Shown in pieces: positions 50,172 through 60,208 of a stretch of 64,000 nt of DNA. The notes under the pieces are model-generated. The model saw only the letters and a program-made list of their open reading frames with translations. It had not been told where the DNA came from and ran no database searches. Both the position numbers and the translations under genes were made by a program. The DNA lies in contig CANNBP010000016.1 in the NCBI GenBank assembly GCA_947502885.1, positions 1 to 64,000 on the forward strand, given 5' to 3'. The stretch comes from an uncultured Aquimarina sp. (GTDB lineage Bacteria > Bacteroidota > Bacteroidia > Flavobacteriales > Flavobacteriaceae). Position 1 is the first letter of the stretch. Each line of letters starts with the position of its first letter.

Positions 50172-50681
50172 ATGAAAACACTTAGTAAATTAACAGTAAT
50201 TCTAGCAGTACTTTTCTTTATTTCTTGTAAGCAAAACCCAGCTGAAACTCCTGAGCATAAAGCAATGGTTGAAAAACATCAAGAAATGGAAGCTTCTCAT
50301 GAAGCTATGGCAAAAGAACACAGTACTATGAAAGATGATCACCAGCAAATGGTATCGGCTCATAAAAATGTTGAAAATGATTCTATTCATGTCGTAACCG
50401 AGAAGAATCACACAGCAGTATTAGCTAAACATGGTGAACTTATTACTGCGCATAAAGCACTAATGGAGAAACATGCCGAATTAGAAATAAAACATGCTAC
50501 TGGGGAGATTACATTAGAACAAATGAATGCAGAGCATGAATCTATGAAAAGTGAGCACGAAAACATGGAGAATGAGCATCAACAAATAGCTTCTGAACAT
50601 AAACGTATTACTGAAGAAGATCAAAGAATGATGAAAGAGGATAAAGAGAAAGCAACAGAAGTAAAGTCCGATCAAAAGTAA
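50172..50681 (+). CDS. His/Met-rich coiled-coil lipoprotein
   Basis: A 169-residue lipoprotein with lipobox FISC (Cys19). The mature protein is almost one continuous helix, built from repeated H-x2-M and E-H units (EHKAMVEKHQEMEASHEAMAKEH...). His and Met recur at heptad-like spacing throughout, which could bind Cu, Zn or Fe ions or simply make a rigid periplasmic rod. No homologous enzyme domain is present. It is transcribed alone and followed by a strong terminator. I do not know a named family for it. Confidence 0.7.
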   Translation: MKTLSKLTVILAVLFFISCKQNPAETPEHKAMVEKHQEMEASHEAMAKEHSTMKDDHQQMVSAHKNVENDSIHVVTEKNHTAVLAKHGELITAHKALMEKHAELEIKHATGEITLEQMNAEHESMKSEHENMENEHQQIASEHKRITEEDQRMMKEDKEKATEVKSDQK

Positions 50682-50703
50682 ATAGTGATAGATTAGTTAT
50701 TGG

Positions 50704-50744
50704 AAAAGCCAGATTGAATTTTAGAATTCAATCTGGCTTTTTTA
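50704..50744 (+). terminator. Rho-independent terminator
   Basis: A perfect 17-base stem, AAAAGCCAGATTGAATT with AATTCAATCTGGCTTTT, loop TTAG, and a T-run. It lies 23 bases after the lipoprotein stop. Confidence 0.85.
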
Positions 50745-51103
50745 TTTACAGAAATTAAAAAATTTGCAGCCAGCCCTAATTCTTTAATCTTATTATGATT
50801 TGTATTAAAATGTTAGGAAATGTTACTAAATACATGAAAATACAACCTATAAATTAAGTGAAAAAGAATACATAAGAATTCTCATAATTGTGGAGGATCG
50901 TTTCATGGATTTTTGCATCTTTTTAATGCTTTGATTTACTGATTAACAAAGATGCTTTGTCAGTTATATCTACCCTCATGATCTAAGGCTTATAGGTTCA
51001 AGCTCTCTGTTTGACCTTTCTTTTCAAGATTTCTTGTAATGGGCATATAAATTCTTCATATGAGATGATATTCATATTGCTTTATATACTTTGTGAGAAA
51101 CGA
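50745..51103. other. Intergenic, nothing recognised
   Basis: About 360 bases between the lipoprotein terminator and the end of the Crp/Fnr gene. I see no gene, repeat or convincing structure. Confidence 0.5.
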
Positions 51104-51643
51104 CTATTTTTTATTTCTAATTCTACTTAAAGAAACAGACGTAATTCCTAAATAAGATGCTATGTAATGTTGAGGAACGCGTTTAAAAATAAAGGGATAT
51201 TCTTTTAATAGTTTCTCGTAACGTTCTTTGGGATTGTTTGATATAAATGCTAAAAAAAGACTTTTATAGTAGATGAGTTTTTGATATAGAAAATCGTTTG
51301 TTTTTACTTTTAATCCCTCTGACTGATCCATCATCTCTTGAAAATCAGTTTTACTCATATAATATAATATGCAAGGTTCTAAAGTTTCTACACTAAATGA
51401 ACTTGGTGTGTTAAAAAAAAAGCTTTCAAAAGAGGATATAAAATTAGTTTCAAAAAAAAAGTTGAAAGTTATATCCCGGTCATTTGCCCAGGTAGACAAA
51501 CGAACGCATCCTTTTTCGATATAAAACATTTTTTTTGATACTTTACCTTGCTCTAAAAGGATTGTTTTTGCACCCACTTCAATTTTAGTAGCTTTTTTCA
51601 AAAAGGTATTCCCTAAAGATTTTTCTATATCACTTTTTAGCAT
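51104..51643 (-). CDS. Crp/Fnr-family transcriptional regulator
   Basis: A 179-residue regulator. Residues 20-115 are a cyclic-nucleotide-binding fold (TILLEQGKVSKKMFYIEKGCVRLST, FETNFISSFESFFFNTPSSFSVETLEPCILYYM). The C-terminal helix-turn-helix reads VPQHYIASYLGITSVSLSRIRNKK. The arginine of classical cAMP pockets is absent, as in most Bacteroidota members, so the ligand is unknown. It may control the neighbouring minus-strand envelope genes at 51932-54608. Confidence 0.85.
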   Translation of the reverse strand: MLKSDIEKSLGNTFLKKATKIEVGAKTILLEQGKVSKKMFYIEKGCVRLSTWANDRDITFNFFFETNFISSFESFFFNTPSSFSVETLEPCILYYMSKTDFQEMMDQSEGLKVKTNDFLYQKLIYYKSLFLAFISNNPKERYEKLLKEYPFIFKRVPQHYIASYLGITSVSLSRIRNKK

Positions 51644-51857
51644 ATTTTATAAATTAGAAAAGTTACGGGGTTATTAGAAAGTTTCATGAAAATATAAAAA
51701 AAACAAAAGTGATAATAGAAATAATGAATCCTAAATTCAAGGGTTTATAGATTTCTGTTAAAAAATGAATAATGTAATAGATAGATAAAGTCATTTTTTC
51801 TGTGCCTTTGGTAAACCAATGTTCAAGATGTTTTTTTAATGATTTTCTGTATGTTTA

Positions 51858-51889
51858 AATAACCTCTCAAAAAATAATGAGAGGTTATT
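51858..51889 (-). terminator. Terminator of the transporter-like gene
   Basis: AATAACCTCTCA pairs perfectly with TGAGAGGTTATT around an A-rich loop, about 43 bases past the stop of the gene at 51932-52897. Confidence 0.7.
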
Positions 51890-51931
51890 CTTGAAAACAA
51901 AAACATAGATAAAACTAGGCCTTGGGGTTAT

Positions 51932-52897
51932 TTACTTGGTGTTCTTTTTTTTAGTGTTGAAATATGAGTAAACCAAAGTTGTTCTTATCATTCTCGAATC
52001 AATCTCATTGTCTCCATAAACTCTTTTTCCATAATCTGCGCTTATGCTAAAGAATGGGTTAATTTTATAACCAGCACTGACAGAAGCAGAAAGTAAGTTA
52101 ATTCTATTGTCATTAGGTATTCCGTCTTCTACTGTTCTTCCTCCATACGCGTATTCTAAGTTAGCCGCAACCCAAAACTTCTTAGAGAAATTATGCGAAA
52201 GATGATTCTCTATGGTAAATAATGGTTTTTGTTTTATTTTCATTTTTCCAGACGTTGACATAGGTTCAGTATTATTGGTGAAAAAACGAATGTTAGGGGA
52301 AATTTCTAACCAAGTCATTCTCTCCTTATTTTTGTTTAATGGAATTGCCATTGGTACTATGTACTGAATAGTCATTCGATTACTACCTAAATTGAGAACT
52401 TCTTTACTAGAATATGTCCCAGAATACCATAATCTAAGGTAACTAAACATAGCGAAACCTGATTGATGCTCTGGAAACTTGGTGACAGTTAAGGCAGGCG
52501 TACCGATCATCCCTACCTTTAAACCTATGTATCCATCGGCAAGCCCATTTGAGGAAAAACTAATAGATTCATTAGATCCGTTTTCGGTTAATTTTAAGTC
52601 GGAGTAACTCGGAATTATTGCTGCCACAACTTGTGCAAACTGATTTTTAAGTTTAAATGTATGAAACCCTTGTACTGCAAGCATATTCACCTCGAATGTT
52701 GTTTGTTCAGAAAAAATAGTGCTTGGAGAAATGTTTTGATGTAGGTTAACATACTGTACAGCCACCCCAGATACCTCAATGGGACTAAGTAAATTAGTTC
52801 TTGGTCCAAGTCCTTGAGCATGAATTAAATGTGAGGGAGGAAAGAAAATAATAGGAATAAATACTGACTTCCAAAATTGATTCAATGTGAAACTCAT
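51932..52897 (-). CDS. Outer-membrane beta-barrel protein (Phenol_MetA_deg-like)
   Basis: A 321-residue protein with a signal peptide ending at about residue 28 (IHAQG). The mature part is a series of amphipathic strands with turns (VQYVNLHQNIS, FTIENHLSHNFSKKFWVAANLEYAYGG, SASVSAGYKINPFFSISADYGKRVYG), ending in an aromatic-containing strand (TTLVYSYF). This is the pattern of the transporter-like Phenol_MetA_deg barrel family. Substrate unknown. It lies in a minus-strand group with a small membrane protein and a metallo-hydrolase. Confidence 0.65.
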   Translation of the reverse strand: MSFTLNQFWKSVFIPIIFFPPSHLIHAQGLGPRTNLLSPIEVSGVAVQYVNLHQNISPSTIFSEQTTFEVNMLAVQGFHTFKLKNQFAQVVAAIIPSYSDLKLTENGSNESISFSSNGLADGYIGLKVGMIGTPALTVTKFPEHQSGFAMFSYLRLWYSGTYSSKEVLNLGSNRMTIQYIVPMAIPLNKNKERMTWLEISPNIRFFTNNTEPMSTSGKMKIKQKPLFTIENHLSHNFSKKFWVAANLEYAYGGRTVEDGIPNDNRINLLSASVSAGYKINPFFSISADYGKRVYGDNEIDSRMIRTTLVYSYFNTKKKNTK

Positions 52898-53021
52898 ATA
52901 TTTTTTAATTTTTCTTTAAATCTGTTTTCACTTTATACGCTAGTATCTTATGTTAAAACCTCAGGATTAAAAAGCGTGTGTAGAACGTAATGTGAATAGC
53001 TCGTTTATTAGAAATAGAAAG

Positions 53022-53459
53022 TTATAAATATTCTTTACATTCCTTATTAGGTCTAAACATAATAAGGCCTATAACACCGCCGACCGTAGCCATTACATGA
53101 TTCAATTCTGCTGTAAGGTTTGGTGCGTGATATCCCCAAATAGGCCATGCTGCCCACCAACCAAGATAATAAAAGGCCGCCATAAAAGCTGTAATGGCCC
53201 AGGCTTCATATTTAATGGTTGCTCCTTTAATAAAAACTCTTACCAATAGTAAATTGACAGCCAATGCTAATAGAGCTTCGCGAAAAGCATGATAATTAGA
53301 GTGCGTTGGTCCAACAGGTAAATTGGTTGCTTGAAATTCAGGAGTCCATGTAAATTCTAAAGTATACCAGAAACTTATAAATCCTCCGAGGATTCCTAGG
53401 GAGAGAAGAATACGAGCTACTATACTTTTTATTTTGGTATCGTTTTTTTGATTGCTCAT
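53022..53459 (-). CDS. Four-helix membrane protein of unknown function
   Basis: A 145-residue integral membrane protein with four predicted segments (about residues 14-32, 60-78, 85-107 and 115-135), rich in Trp and Tyr (AFYYLGWWAAWPIWGYHAP). I start at the ATG at 53459 (MSNQKND); a TTG lies 9 bases earlier. No family is recognised. It lies between a barrel protein and a metallo-hydrolase on the same strand but with gaps over 120 bases, so co-transcription is uncertain. Confidence 0.65.
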   Translation of the reverse strand: MSNQKNDTKIKSIVARILLSLGILGGFISFWYTLEFTWTPEFQATNLPVGPTHSNYHAFREALLALAVNLLLVRVFIKGATIKYEAWAITAFMAAFYYLGWWAAWPIWGYHAPNLTAELNHVMATVGGVIGLIMFRPNKECKEYL

Positions 53460-53660
53460 AATGATCAATTTTTATATTGAAAAATCAAAGATACTACCTG
53501 AAAAAACGGTTAAACGATAACAATTGTTAAGAAACTTTAGCAGATTATTTTTAATTATTGAGTCATAAGATTAGTTCTATGTGCACATTAATACAAATGC
53601 TTGAAGTTAGTTTTGGAGTGTAAATTCCTATTTGCAAAACCTTACAGTCTTCAAAAAACT

Positions 53661-54608
53661 TTACTGTAGCTGTTTATACATCAGCTTGACATGTCGCTCG
53701 ATTTCAGAGGCGAAGTCTTTGTATAAAAGTTTATATTTTGGCTCCAATTTGATTTTAATAGCTAACAAAGTTTCATTGGGGTTTTTATTATTTTTATAAT
53801 CAAGTTTTACTTGATCCCAAATGGTTGACAATAAATCAGCGTCTCGTAGTACTGATTTTACAGTAGTTGCACTGCCGTGTCCTGTCAAGACAAAAGATGG
53901 GTTTAACTTTGTTACAGCATAAAGAGTGTTAATCAAATGTATAACATGTGTATGATCTGTAATAATTGGCATCCAATCAGAACTTAATACATCTCCGCCA
54001 AAAATGATCTTCTGTTTTGGCAACCACATTAAAACATCCCCAGGAGAGTGATTATCATTAGAAAAAATGAATTGAACGTCTATTCCTCCAAAATTACGCA
54101 TTTCTACTTGAGACAATAACAAATTTGGATATACAAGTTGAGTTGGGCCTATGGTACCTTTAGTCACTTTAGAATAAAATTTTAGATCTTCTTGTCCATA
54201 CTTTTTCATTGTTTTCAATGCTTGACTACTGGCAATAATTTCAGTTGCAGTGTCGATAAATGCTGCATTACCGAGCCAGTGATCTGCATGACTGTGTGAG
54301 TTAACTACCCAACGTACCGGTTGATCAGTGACTGATTTAATGGCTTTTTTAATTTTATTACCAATTAACTCAGAGGAACCCGTGTCAAAAAGCAGTACTC
54401 CTTTTTCAGTAACAATAAAATGGCTATTAGAATTCCAACCTTTGTTTTCTGGGGTAGGTAAGCCAAATGATGGCGAAACAATGCTAAAGACATTTTTGGT
54501 AATTGGAGTTACGATAAAGTCAAAGTTCGAATTCTGTGCACATATACTGTTAACTATTAATCCAATTAGGCTTAAAGTAACTACATTTCTTTTCATTGTT
54601 TTCAACAT
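53661..54608 (-). CDS. Metallo-beta-lactamase-fold hydrolase, exported
   Basis: A 315-residue enzyme. A signal peptide ends at about residue 25 (SICAQ). The metal-binding box is VNSHSHADHWLGN with His105, His107, Asp109 and His110. NDNHSPGDVLMWLP and IFGGDVL follow, with LTGHGS completing the fold. Length and layout suit the periplasmic MBL family that includes subclass B3-like hydrolases and quinoprotein relay/SoxH-like proteins; I do not assign a substrate. An antibiotic target is possible but unproved. An in-frame Met at 54596 is an alternative start. Confidence 0.82.
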   Translation of the reverse strand: MLKTMKRNVVTLSLIGLIVNSICAQNSNFDFIVTPITKNVFSIVSPSFGLPTPENKGWNSNSHFIVTEKGVLLFDTGSSELIGNKIKKAIKSVTDQPVRWVVNSHSHADHWLGNAAFIDTATEIIASSQALKTMKKYGQEDLKFYSKVTKGTIGPTQLVYPNLLLSQVEMRNFGGIDVQFIFSNDNHSPGDVLMWLPKQKIIFGGDVLSSDWMPIITDHTHVIHLINTLYAVTKLNPSFVLTGHGSATTVKSVLRDADLLSTIWDQVKLDYKNNKNPNETLLAIKIKLEPKYKLLYKDFASEIERHVKLMYKQLQ

Positions 54609-55237
54609 TACAATCTATATTTAATAGGTTCATTTTTCTAACCACGACTCTTACATAATACCTCAACAGGTTGTCACTATAAGTAAGACTATCAAAGTTT
54701 GGTTTCTGACCGAATCTATTTAGTCTATTGTACGGTTTATATTAAGAACTCAGGTTGAGTTTTCAAACATAGAATCTTATATCAAATGATTTTAATAATA
54801 TCGATTAACTCTGTGTATTTGAAGACGGATAGCCACATATGAACTATGAAAAATAGTTTTTAAACATAGAACCAGTAATTCTAAAAATTTAGGTTGTTTT
54901 AGTTTGATTTTGGCATGCACAAAATTGTTTGTAATCCGTATTCATTTTATGATAACCCTGTTTAAATTAACTATAGAGAACAAGATATTTATCAAGTATC
55001 CTTTTTGAATATGTAAAATGTTGCTACAATAATAATTTTCAAAAATAACTTATTCTGATGCTCTCATATGATGTAACTGCATTGGATAATGCCTAATTAT
55101 ATAGAAAGGTAATGGTAAATGCTGGTTTTAAATTAAAGTAAACAGATTATTTTAAGATAATCTAAAATATAAAATAGGGTGTTTCTATATAAGGCTGTAT
55201 AACCTATAATATCCTTGAATTGATAAACAAATATAAT
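54609..55237. other. Intergenic, divergent promoter region
   Basis: About 630 bases between the divergent hydrolase and the ELWxxDGT protein. It is AT-rich, with no gene, repeat or clear hairpin seen. Both flanking promoters must lie in it. Confidence 0.5.
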
Positions 55238-58200
55238 ATGAAACACTTATACATTCTTTTCATTTTTTTAATAGGAATTAGCACATCCGCCCAACGCGTA
55301 GAATTGGTAAAAGATATTAATACGAAAAGTACAAATAACCCCAATATATCCAATTTAACTATATATAAGAATAAACTTTTTTTTACAGCTAATGACCGTG
55401 TTCATGGCAATGAATTATGGGTAAGCAGTGGAGTTTTGGGAGAAGAAAGGTTATTTGCTGATATAAATACTGGCTCTAAATATTCGGATCCTAAGTTCTT
55501 AGTAGTATTTAATGATAAATTATATTTTTCTGCTAATGATGGCATACATGGCAGAGAATTATGGGTAACCGATGGGACCCCAGAAGGAACAAAATTGCTG
55601 GTAGATGTTAATCAGGGAATAAACTCTTCTGAGGTGGCGAATCTTATCGTATTTAATAATGAATTATATTTTTCTGCAGATGATGGGGTTCATGGTAATG
55701 AATTATGGATAACTGATGGTACTGTTGCAGGGACCCGCTTATTTAGTGATATGAATAATGGAACCAATGGTACTCACCCTTCTAAGTTTACTGTTTATAA
55801 CAATAAACTTTATTTTAATGCCTATAATGCAGCAACCGGAGTAGAATTATGGGTAACCGATGGGACAGGTCAAGGTACTATAATGTTAAAAGATATACTT
55901 AATGGGAACAATTCTTCATACCCAGATCAATTTAAGGTTTTTAACAATAAACTTTATTTTTCGGCAACGGGAAACGATTTTAAAATTAAATTATGGATAA
56001 CTGATGGTACACCAGAAGGAACAAAATTGGCAGAAGAAATGTACACAGGTGCACTAGGTATACATCCGCGATATTTAACAGAATTAAATAACAAATTGTA
56101 TTTTGTGTCTGAAGATAGCGCCTATGGGTATGAGTTGCGAAGCTTAGACCCAGTTACACTTAGTGTATCACTAGTTAAAGATATAGTTAATGGAGCAGGA
56201 AGTCCATATCCTCATTATTTAACTGTTTATAATGGCAAACTTTATTTTCAGGCAAATGATAATGTATTGGGAACCGAATTGTGGGAGAGCGATGGTACTT
56301 CACAAGGGACTCATTTAGCTATAGATATAAGAGAAGGAGTTAATGGTTCATTTCCCGATAACTTAACCGTTTTTGACAATAAATTGTTTTTTACGGCGCG
56401 AGATGAGATGACGAATGGACAATTATGGAAAAGTGATGGAACTTCTATGGGGACAAATGTGGTATCTAATATCGGTAAAAGAACAAGTAATTCTAGTATA
56501 TATGATATTGTATCCTACAATAACAAAATGTATTTTGGTGCTCGTTCTAGTGCACATGGGCATGAATTGTATGAAAGTGATGGCACTACAGAAGGAACAA
56601 AGAGAATTACAGATATTAGAGAAGGAAGCTTCAGTAGTAATCCGCGTAACTTAACCCTTTATAAAAATAAGATCTATTTAACTATTAATGATGATATTCA
56701 TGGTACAGAACTATGGGAGAGTGATGGTACGATGGGAGGTACCAAATTAGCAGTAGATATTATTCCGGGGAGTAGAGGTTCTAGTCCAGGAGATATGATC
56801 GTTTATAATAACAAGCTATATTTTGTTGTTTTTGATGAGACTCATGGACCAGAATTATGGGAGAGTGATGGTACTCCAGAAGGGACTCAACTAGTGTTGG
56901 ATATATTTCCAGGACCTAACGGGGCTAACCCCGAGGAATTAGTGGTGTATAATAATAAAATTTATTTTCGAGCCAATGATGGGGTTCATGGTCAGGAATT
57001 ATGGGTGAGTGATGGTACAGCTGCAGGAACCAGAATGGTTAAAGACATTCATGTCGGAAGTGATTCGTCTGCTCCACAAAGTCTGACAGTATACAATAAT
57101 AAACTTTATTTTGGTGCATATGATACTACTTATGGTTATGAGTTATGGGAGAGTGACGGGACACCAACTGGTACCAAATTGGCATTAGAGATAAACGGAA
57201 GCAATTCCGATGCCTTTCCTAACAATTTAATTGTTTTAAAAGATAAATTATATTTTAAAGCGAATGATGATATTCATGGTGCAGAATTATGGGTGACCGA
57301 TGGTACATCAGAAAACACAAAATTAGTCAAAGATATTAATAAGGGAACAGGTCATTCCTATATGAGATATCCAATAGTATTTAATGAAAAAATATATTTT
57401 CGAGCTAATGACGGTATTCATGGTTATGAGTTATGGGAGAGTGATGGTACAGCATCTGGAACTTTTATGGTAGCAGATATTAAAAAAGGAAAACCGGGTT
57501 CTTCTATAGATAACTTTGGGGTTTATGATAACAAACTTTTTTTTGAAGCCGATGATGGTATTCACAACGATGAGCTTTATGTTTTTATTCCTTTTGATTG
57601 TGATAGTAATACTTCAGGTAAAATATTTGTTAGTGAAGATGGCGCTAATACATCTACAGGAGATTCATGGGCAAATGCCACTACTTTAACAAATGCATTA
57701 TACATCGCAAAAAGTTGCAACAGTATAGAAGAAATATGGATTAAAAAAGGAACTTATACACCAGGAAATGAAAAAAGTTACGCTTTTACTATTCCGAAAA
57801 ACACCAAAATTTATGGAGGTTTTGAAGGTATAGAAACCAGTTTGTCAGAAAGAAACTGGAAAGAAAATCAAACTATTCTAAGTGGAGATATAGGAATTCT
57901 AAACAATAGTCATGGAAACTCTTATACTGTTGTAAAAATTGAAGGAGAAGATACCATTACATTAGACGGTCTGATTATAGAAGGAGGAAATGCACATGCA
58001 GAAATTTCAGAAAGAGCTTTAGATGATATAGCAGGAGGAGGTTTATATCTAAATAACACTAATAATGTAATTCTTGTAAACTGTATATTTAGAAACAACA
58101 TAGGACAAGAAGGAGCAGCAATATATAAAGGTAAAGGAGCTTTGGCCTTATTTTCAAATTGTTTGATTTATAATAATACGGCAACAAATAAAAATGTCAT

Positions 58201-59368
58201 TTTTTCAAATGATGGGAACCTTATTTTTGAAAACTGTACTGTTGTAAATAATACTTCTGCAACTAATTATGGGATTTTGGGAATAGAGAATAGAGCAACG
58301 AGTTCTTGGGTGAACTCAATATTAGATGGAACACATCCTTTAAATGTAAACATAACGAATCAATCTATTTTTAACCCTTTATATTGTTATATTAAAGGAG
58401 AAAACCCGAGTGGAACAGGAAATATAAATGGTACGGTGATCAAAGATGTATTATATTCTGATCAAGCTAATCATGATTATACATTAACAAAAAACTCTCC
58501 GCTAATTGATAAAGGAAAAAACTCTTGGGTAAATCAAGTTACTACAAAAGATCTCGATAATAAAATGCGTATAGTAGATGGAAACTTTGATGCTACAACT
58601 ACTATTGATATTGGAGCTTTTGAATTTAATAGGAAACAGCAAACCATTACATTCGATCGTTTGCAAGAAGTAACTTATGGTGATGTAGATTTTGGTTTAT
58701 ACGCAATTGCCAGTTCTGGGCTAGGAGTTACATATAGTAGTTCTGACACTAGTGTAGCAACTGTTTCAGGAAATGTAGTGACAATATTAGGAACTGGTAC
58801 TACTACAATCATAGCTAATCAAGCTGGAAATAAGGATTTTCAGTCAGCCATTAAAGTAACTCAGCCTTTAAAGGTAAACCCAAGAGCTATTACGGTTACC
58901 GCAGATACAGGTCTAACTAAAATATTAGGAGAAAAAGATCCAATATTAACCTATACAATTACTAGTGGTAGTTTAGTAGGGAATGATATGTTAGAAGGAA
59001 ATATAGAAAGAGTTGAAGGTGAAAACATAGGTACTTATGTAATTGAAAAAGGAACATTGTTTAATCAAAATTATAATATCACTTATGTAGCAAATAATTT
59101 TGAAATTATAAATGGCAATCAACCTTCTATTTTTAAAGGAAACATTTTGGTGTTTCCTAACCCAGCAGCGAATAAAATTTATATTTCACAAACCTCTGAA
59201 AATTCAAATCTTTATATCTATAATATAAATGGCATGTTAATAAAACAAGCTAACAATTATTCAGAAGGAAATGCAATAGATATATCAATACTGCCAGCAG
59301 GGGTATATGTTTTAAAAATTGTAGCGTCAAATTCGAATACGGTTGTTAAACGCTTTGTAAAGCGTTAA
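55238..59368 (+). CDS. Giant T9SS-secreted protein with ELWxxDGT repeats
   Basis: A 1376-residue surface or secreted protein. Signal peptide MKHLYILFIFLIGISTSAQ; I use this ATG, since the frame upstream begins only with TTG. Residues about 20-790 are some sixteen tandem repeats of roughly 47 residues, each ending ELW(V/E)(T/S)DGT, probably a beta-propeller-like stack. Then come a right-handed beta-helix-like region (about 800-1120, IWIKKGTYTPGNEKSY), an MBG-type domain pair (about 1125-1290, ITFDRLQEVTYGD and ITVTADTG), and a T9SS sorting domain (LVFPNPAANKIYISQ to the KRFVKR end). It likely acts as an adhesin or enzyme scaffold outside the cell. Confidence 0.85.
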   Translation: MKHLYILFIFLIGISTSAQRVELVKDINTKSTNNPNISNLTIYKNKLFFTANDRVHGNELWVSSGVLGEERLFADINTGSKYSDPKFLVVFNDKLYFSANDGIHGRELWVTDGTPEGTKLLVDVNQGINSSEVANLIVFNNELYFSADDGVHGNELWITDGTVAGTRLFSDMNNGTNGTHPSKFTVYNNKLYFNAYNAATGVELWVTDGTGQGTIMLKDILNGNNSSYPDQFKVFNNKLYFSATGNDFKIKLWITDGTPEGTKLAEEMYTGALGIHPRYLTELNNKLYFVSEDSAYGYELRSLDPVTLSVSLVKDIVNGAGSPYPHYLTVYNGKLYFQANDNVLGTELWESDGTSQGTHLAIDIREGVNGSFPDNLTVFDNKLFFTARDEMTNGQLWKSDGTSMGTNVVSNIGKRTSNSSIYDIVSYNNKMYFGARSSAHGHELYESDGTTEGTKRITDIREGSFSSNPRNLTLYKNKIYLTINDDIHGTELWESDGTMGGTKLAVDIIPGSRGSSPGDMIVYNNKLYFVVFDETHGPELWESDGTPEGTQLVLDIFPGPNGANPEELVVYNNKIYFRANDGVHGQELWVSDGTAAGTRMVKDIHVGSDSSAPQSLTVYNNKLYFGAYDTTYGYELWESDGTPTGTKLALEINGSNSDAFPNNLIVLKDKLYFKANDDIHGAELWVTDGTSENTKLVKDINKGTGHSYMRYPIVFNEKIYFRANDGIHGYELWESDGTASGTFMVADIKKGKPGSSIDNFGVYDNKLFFEADDGIHNDELYVFIPFDCDSNTSGKIFVSEDGANTSTGDSWANATTLTNALYIAKSCNSIEEIWIKKGTYTPGNEKSYAFTIPKNTKIYGGFEGIETSLSERNWKENQTILSGDIGILNNSHGNSYTVVKIEGEDTITLDGLIIEGGNAHAEISERALDDIAGGGLYLNNTNNVILVNCIFRNNIGQEGAAIYKGKGALALFSNCLIYNNTATNKNVIFSNDGNLIFENCTVVNNTSATNYGILGIENRATSSWVNSILDGTHPLNVNITNQSIFNPLYCYIKGENPSGTGNINGTVIKDVLYSDQANHDYTLTKNSPLIDKGKNSWVNQVTTKDLDNKMRIVDGNFDATTTIDIGAFEFNRKQQTITFDRLQEVTYGDVDFGLYAIASSGLGVTYSSSDTSVATVSGNVVTILGTGTTTIIANQAGNKDFQSAIKVTQPLKVNPRAITVTADTGLTKILGEKDPILTYTITSGSLVGNDMLEGNIERVEGENIGTYVIEKGTLFNQNYNITYVANNFEIINGNQPSIFKGNILVFPNPAANKIYISQTSENSNLYIYNINGMLIKQANNYSEGNAIDISILPAGVYVLKIVASNSNTVVKRFVKR

Positions 59369-59800
59369 AAGAGAGTTTTTTTAAGAGTTTCTTAATGAGA
59401 GTATGGATTTTGAATGTTGAATACCTATGTTTTACAACAAATTCTATTCTAGATAGGAGTTGATAGTGGTCTTTAAGTTTAATTAGAGCAACGTTATATG
59501 TGTAAATTATCTTTTTGCTAAATTTTTTAGCAAATATGCTTTTCGAGTATACGTTTTATGTTTTGTAACTCTACAATTGTAGATTGCATTTAAGTGAAAT
59601 TTCGATCATTTTTATTTAGAGGTTTAAAAATGGTATTGTTGCAGTCTTTACAGTATTTTTAGCAGAACTTTTGAATAGACTTATATTTTGCTAATTTTTT
59701 TAGCATTTAGTGGAAATTTGATTATATTTACCCTCGCATTTGAGTGAAATTATACAATGCGGTAGTTAAATTATAAAAAAGGTAATTAAAAATATAGTAA
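59369..59800. other. Intergenic region upstream of the PspA operon
   Basis: It carries two TTTGCTAA-type palindromes (59512-59538, 59685-59711) and three direct repeats of GCATTTAAGTGAAATT. No gene is present. The operon promoter is expected here. Confidence 0.55.
59586..59750 (+). promoter_or_regulatory. Three direct repeats upstream of the PspA operon
   Basis: GCATTTAAGTGAAATTT at 59586-59602, GCATTTAGTGGAAATTT at 59702-59718 and GCATTTGAGTGAAATT at 59735-59750. The last copy ends 50 bases before the first gene of the operon. They could be operator sites for an unknown envelope-stress regulator. Confidence 0.45.
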
Positions 59801-60196
59801 ATGGAAGATCACTTTAATAAGGTTAAGAGTTTTGTCTTAGATTTGGGATACACAATCAAAACTTCAATTGAGGAAGATCAAATTATTGTTATTAATGACG
59901 AATCTGTAGGGATTAAAAATTGCATTATTAACTGTGCAGACCCAATTCTCATTATTGAGCAATATCTTTTAGAATTACAGTCAATATCTATAGATGTTTT
60001 TCAAAACTTACTTATGAAAAATAGAGAGATTATTCATGGGGCATTTGTTTTAGATGAATCTGGTAAAGTCTTAATTTTTAGAGATACTTTACAAATTTCA
60101 AATTTGGATATAAACGAATTAGAAGGCTCTCTCAATTCACTTAGCATATTACTATCAGAGTATTCCAAAGAACTTATTGGATTTTCAAAAAATTAA
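59801..60196 (+). CDS. YbjN-like / YjfI-like small protein
   Basis: A 131-residue acidic protein with the alpha/beta layout of YbjN and type III chaperone-like folds: an N-terminal helix (FNKVKSFVLDLGYTI), three strands (IIVINDESVGIKNCIINCADPILIIEQYLL), and a long C-terminal helix. In many bacteria related proteins (YjfI, DUF2170) are encoded just before PspA-family genes, as here, and probably bind a partner protein. It starts the envelope-stress operon, 13 bases before pspA. Confidence 0.7.
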   Translation: MEDHFNKVKSFVLDLGYTIKTSIEEDQIIVINDESVGIKNCIINCADPILIIEQYLLELQSISIDVFQNLLMKNREIIHGAFVLDESGKVLIFRDTLQISNLDINELEGSLNSLSILLSEYSKELIGFSKN

Positions 60197-60208
60197 TACA
60201 GATACAGA

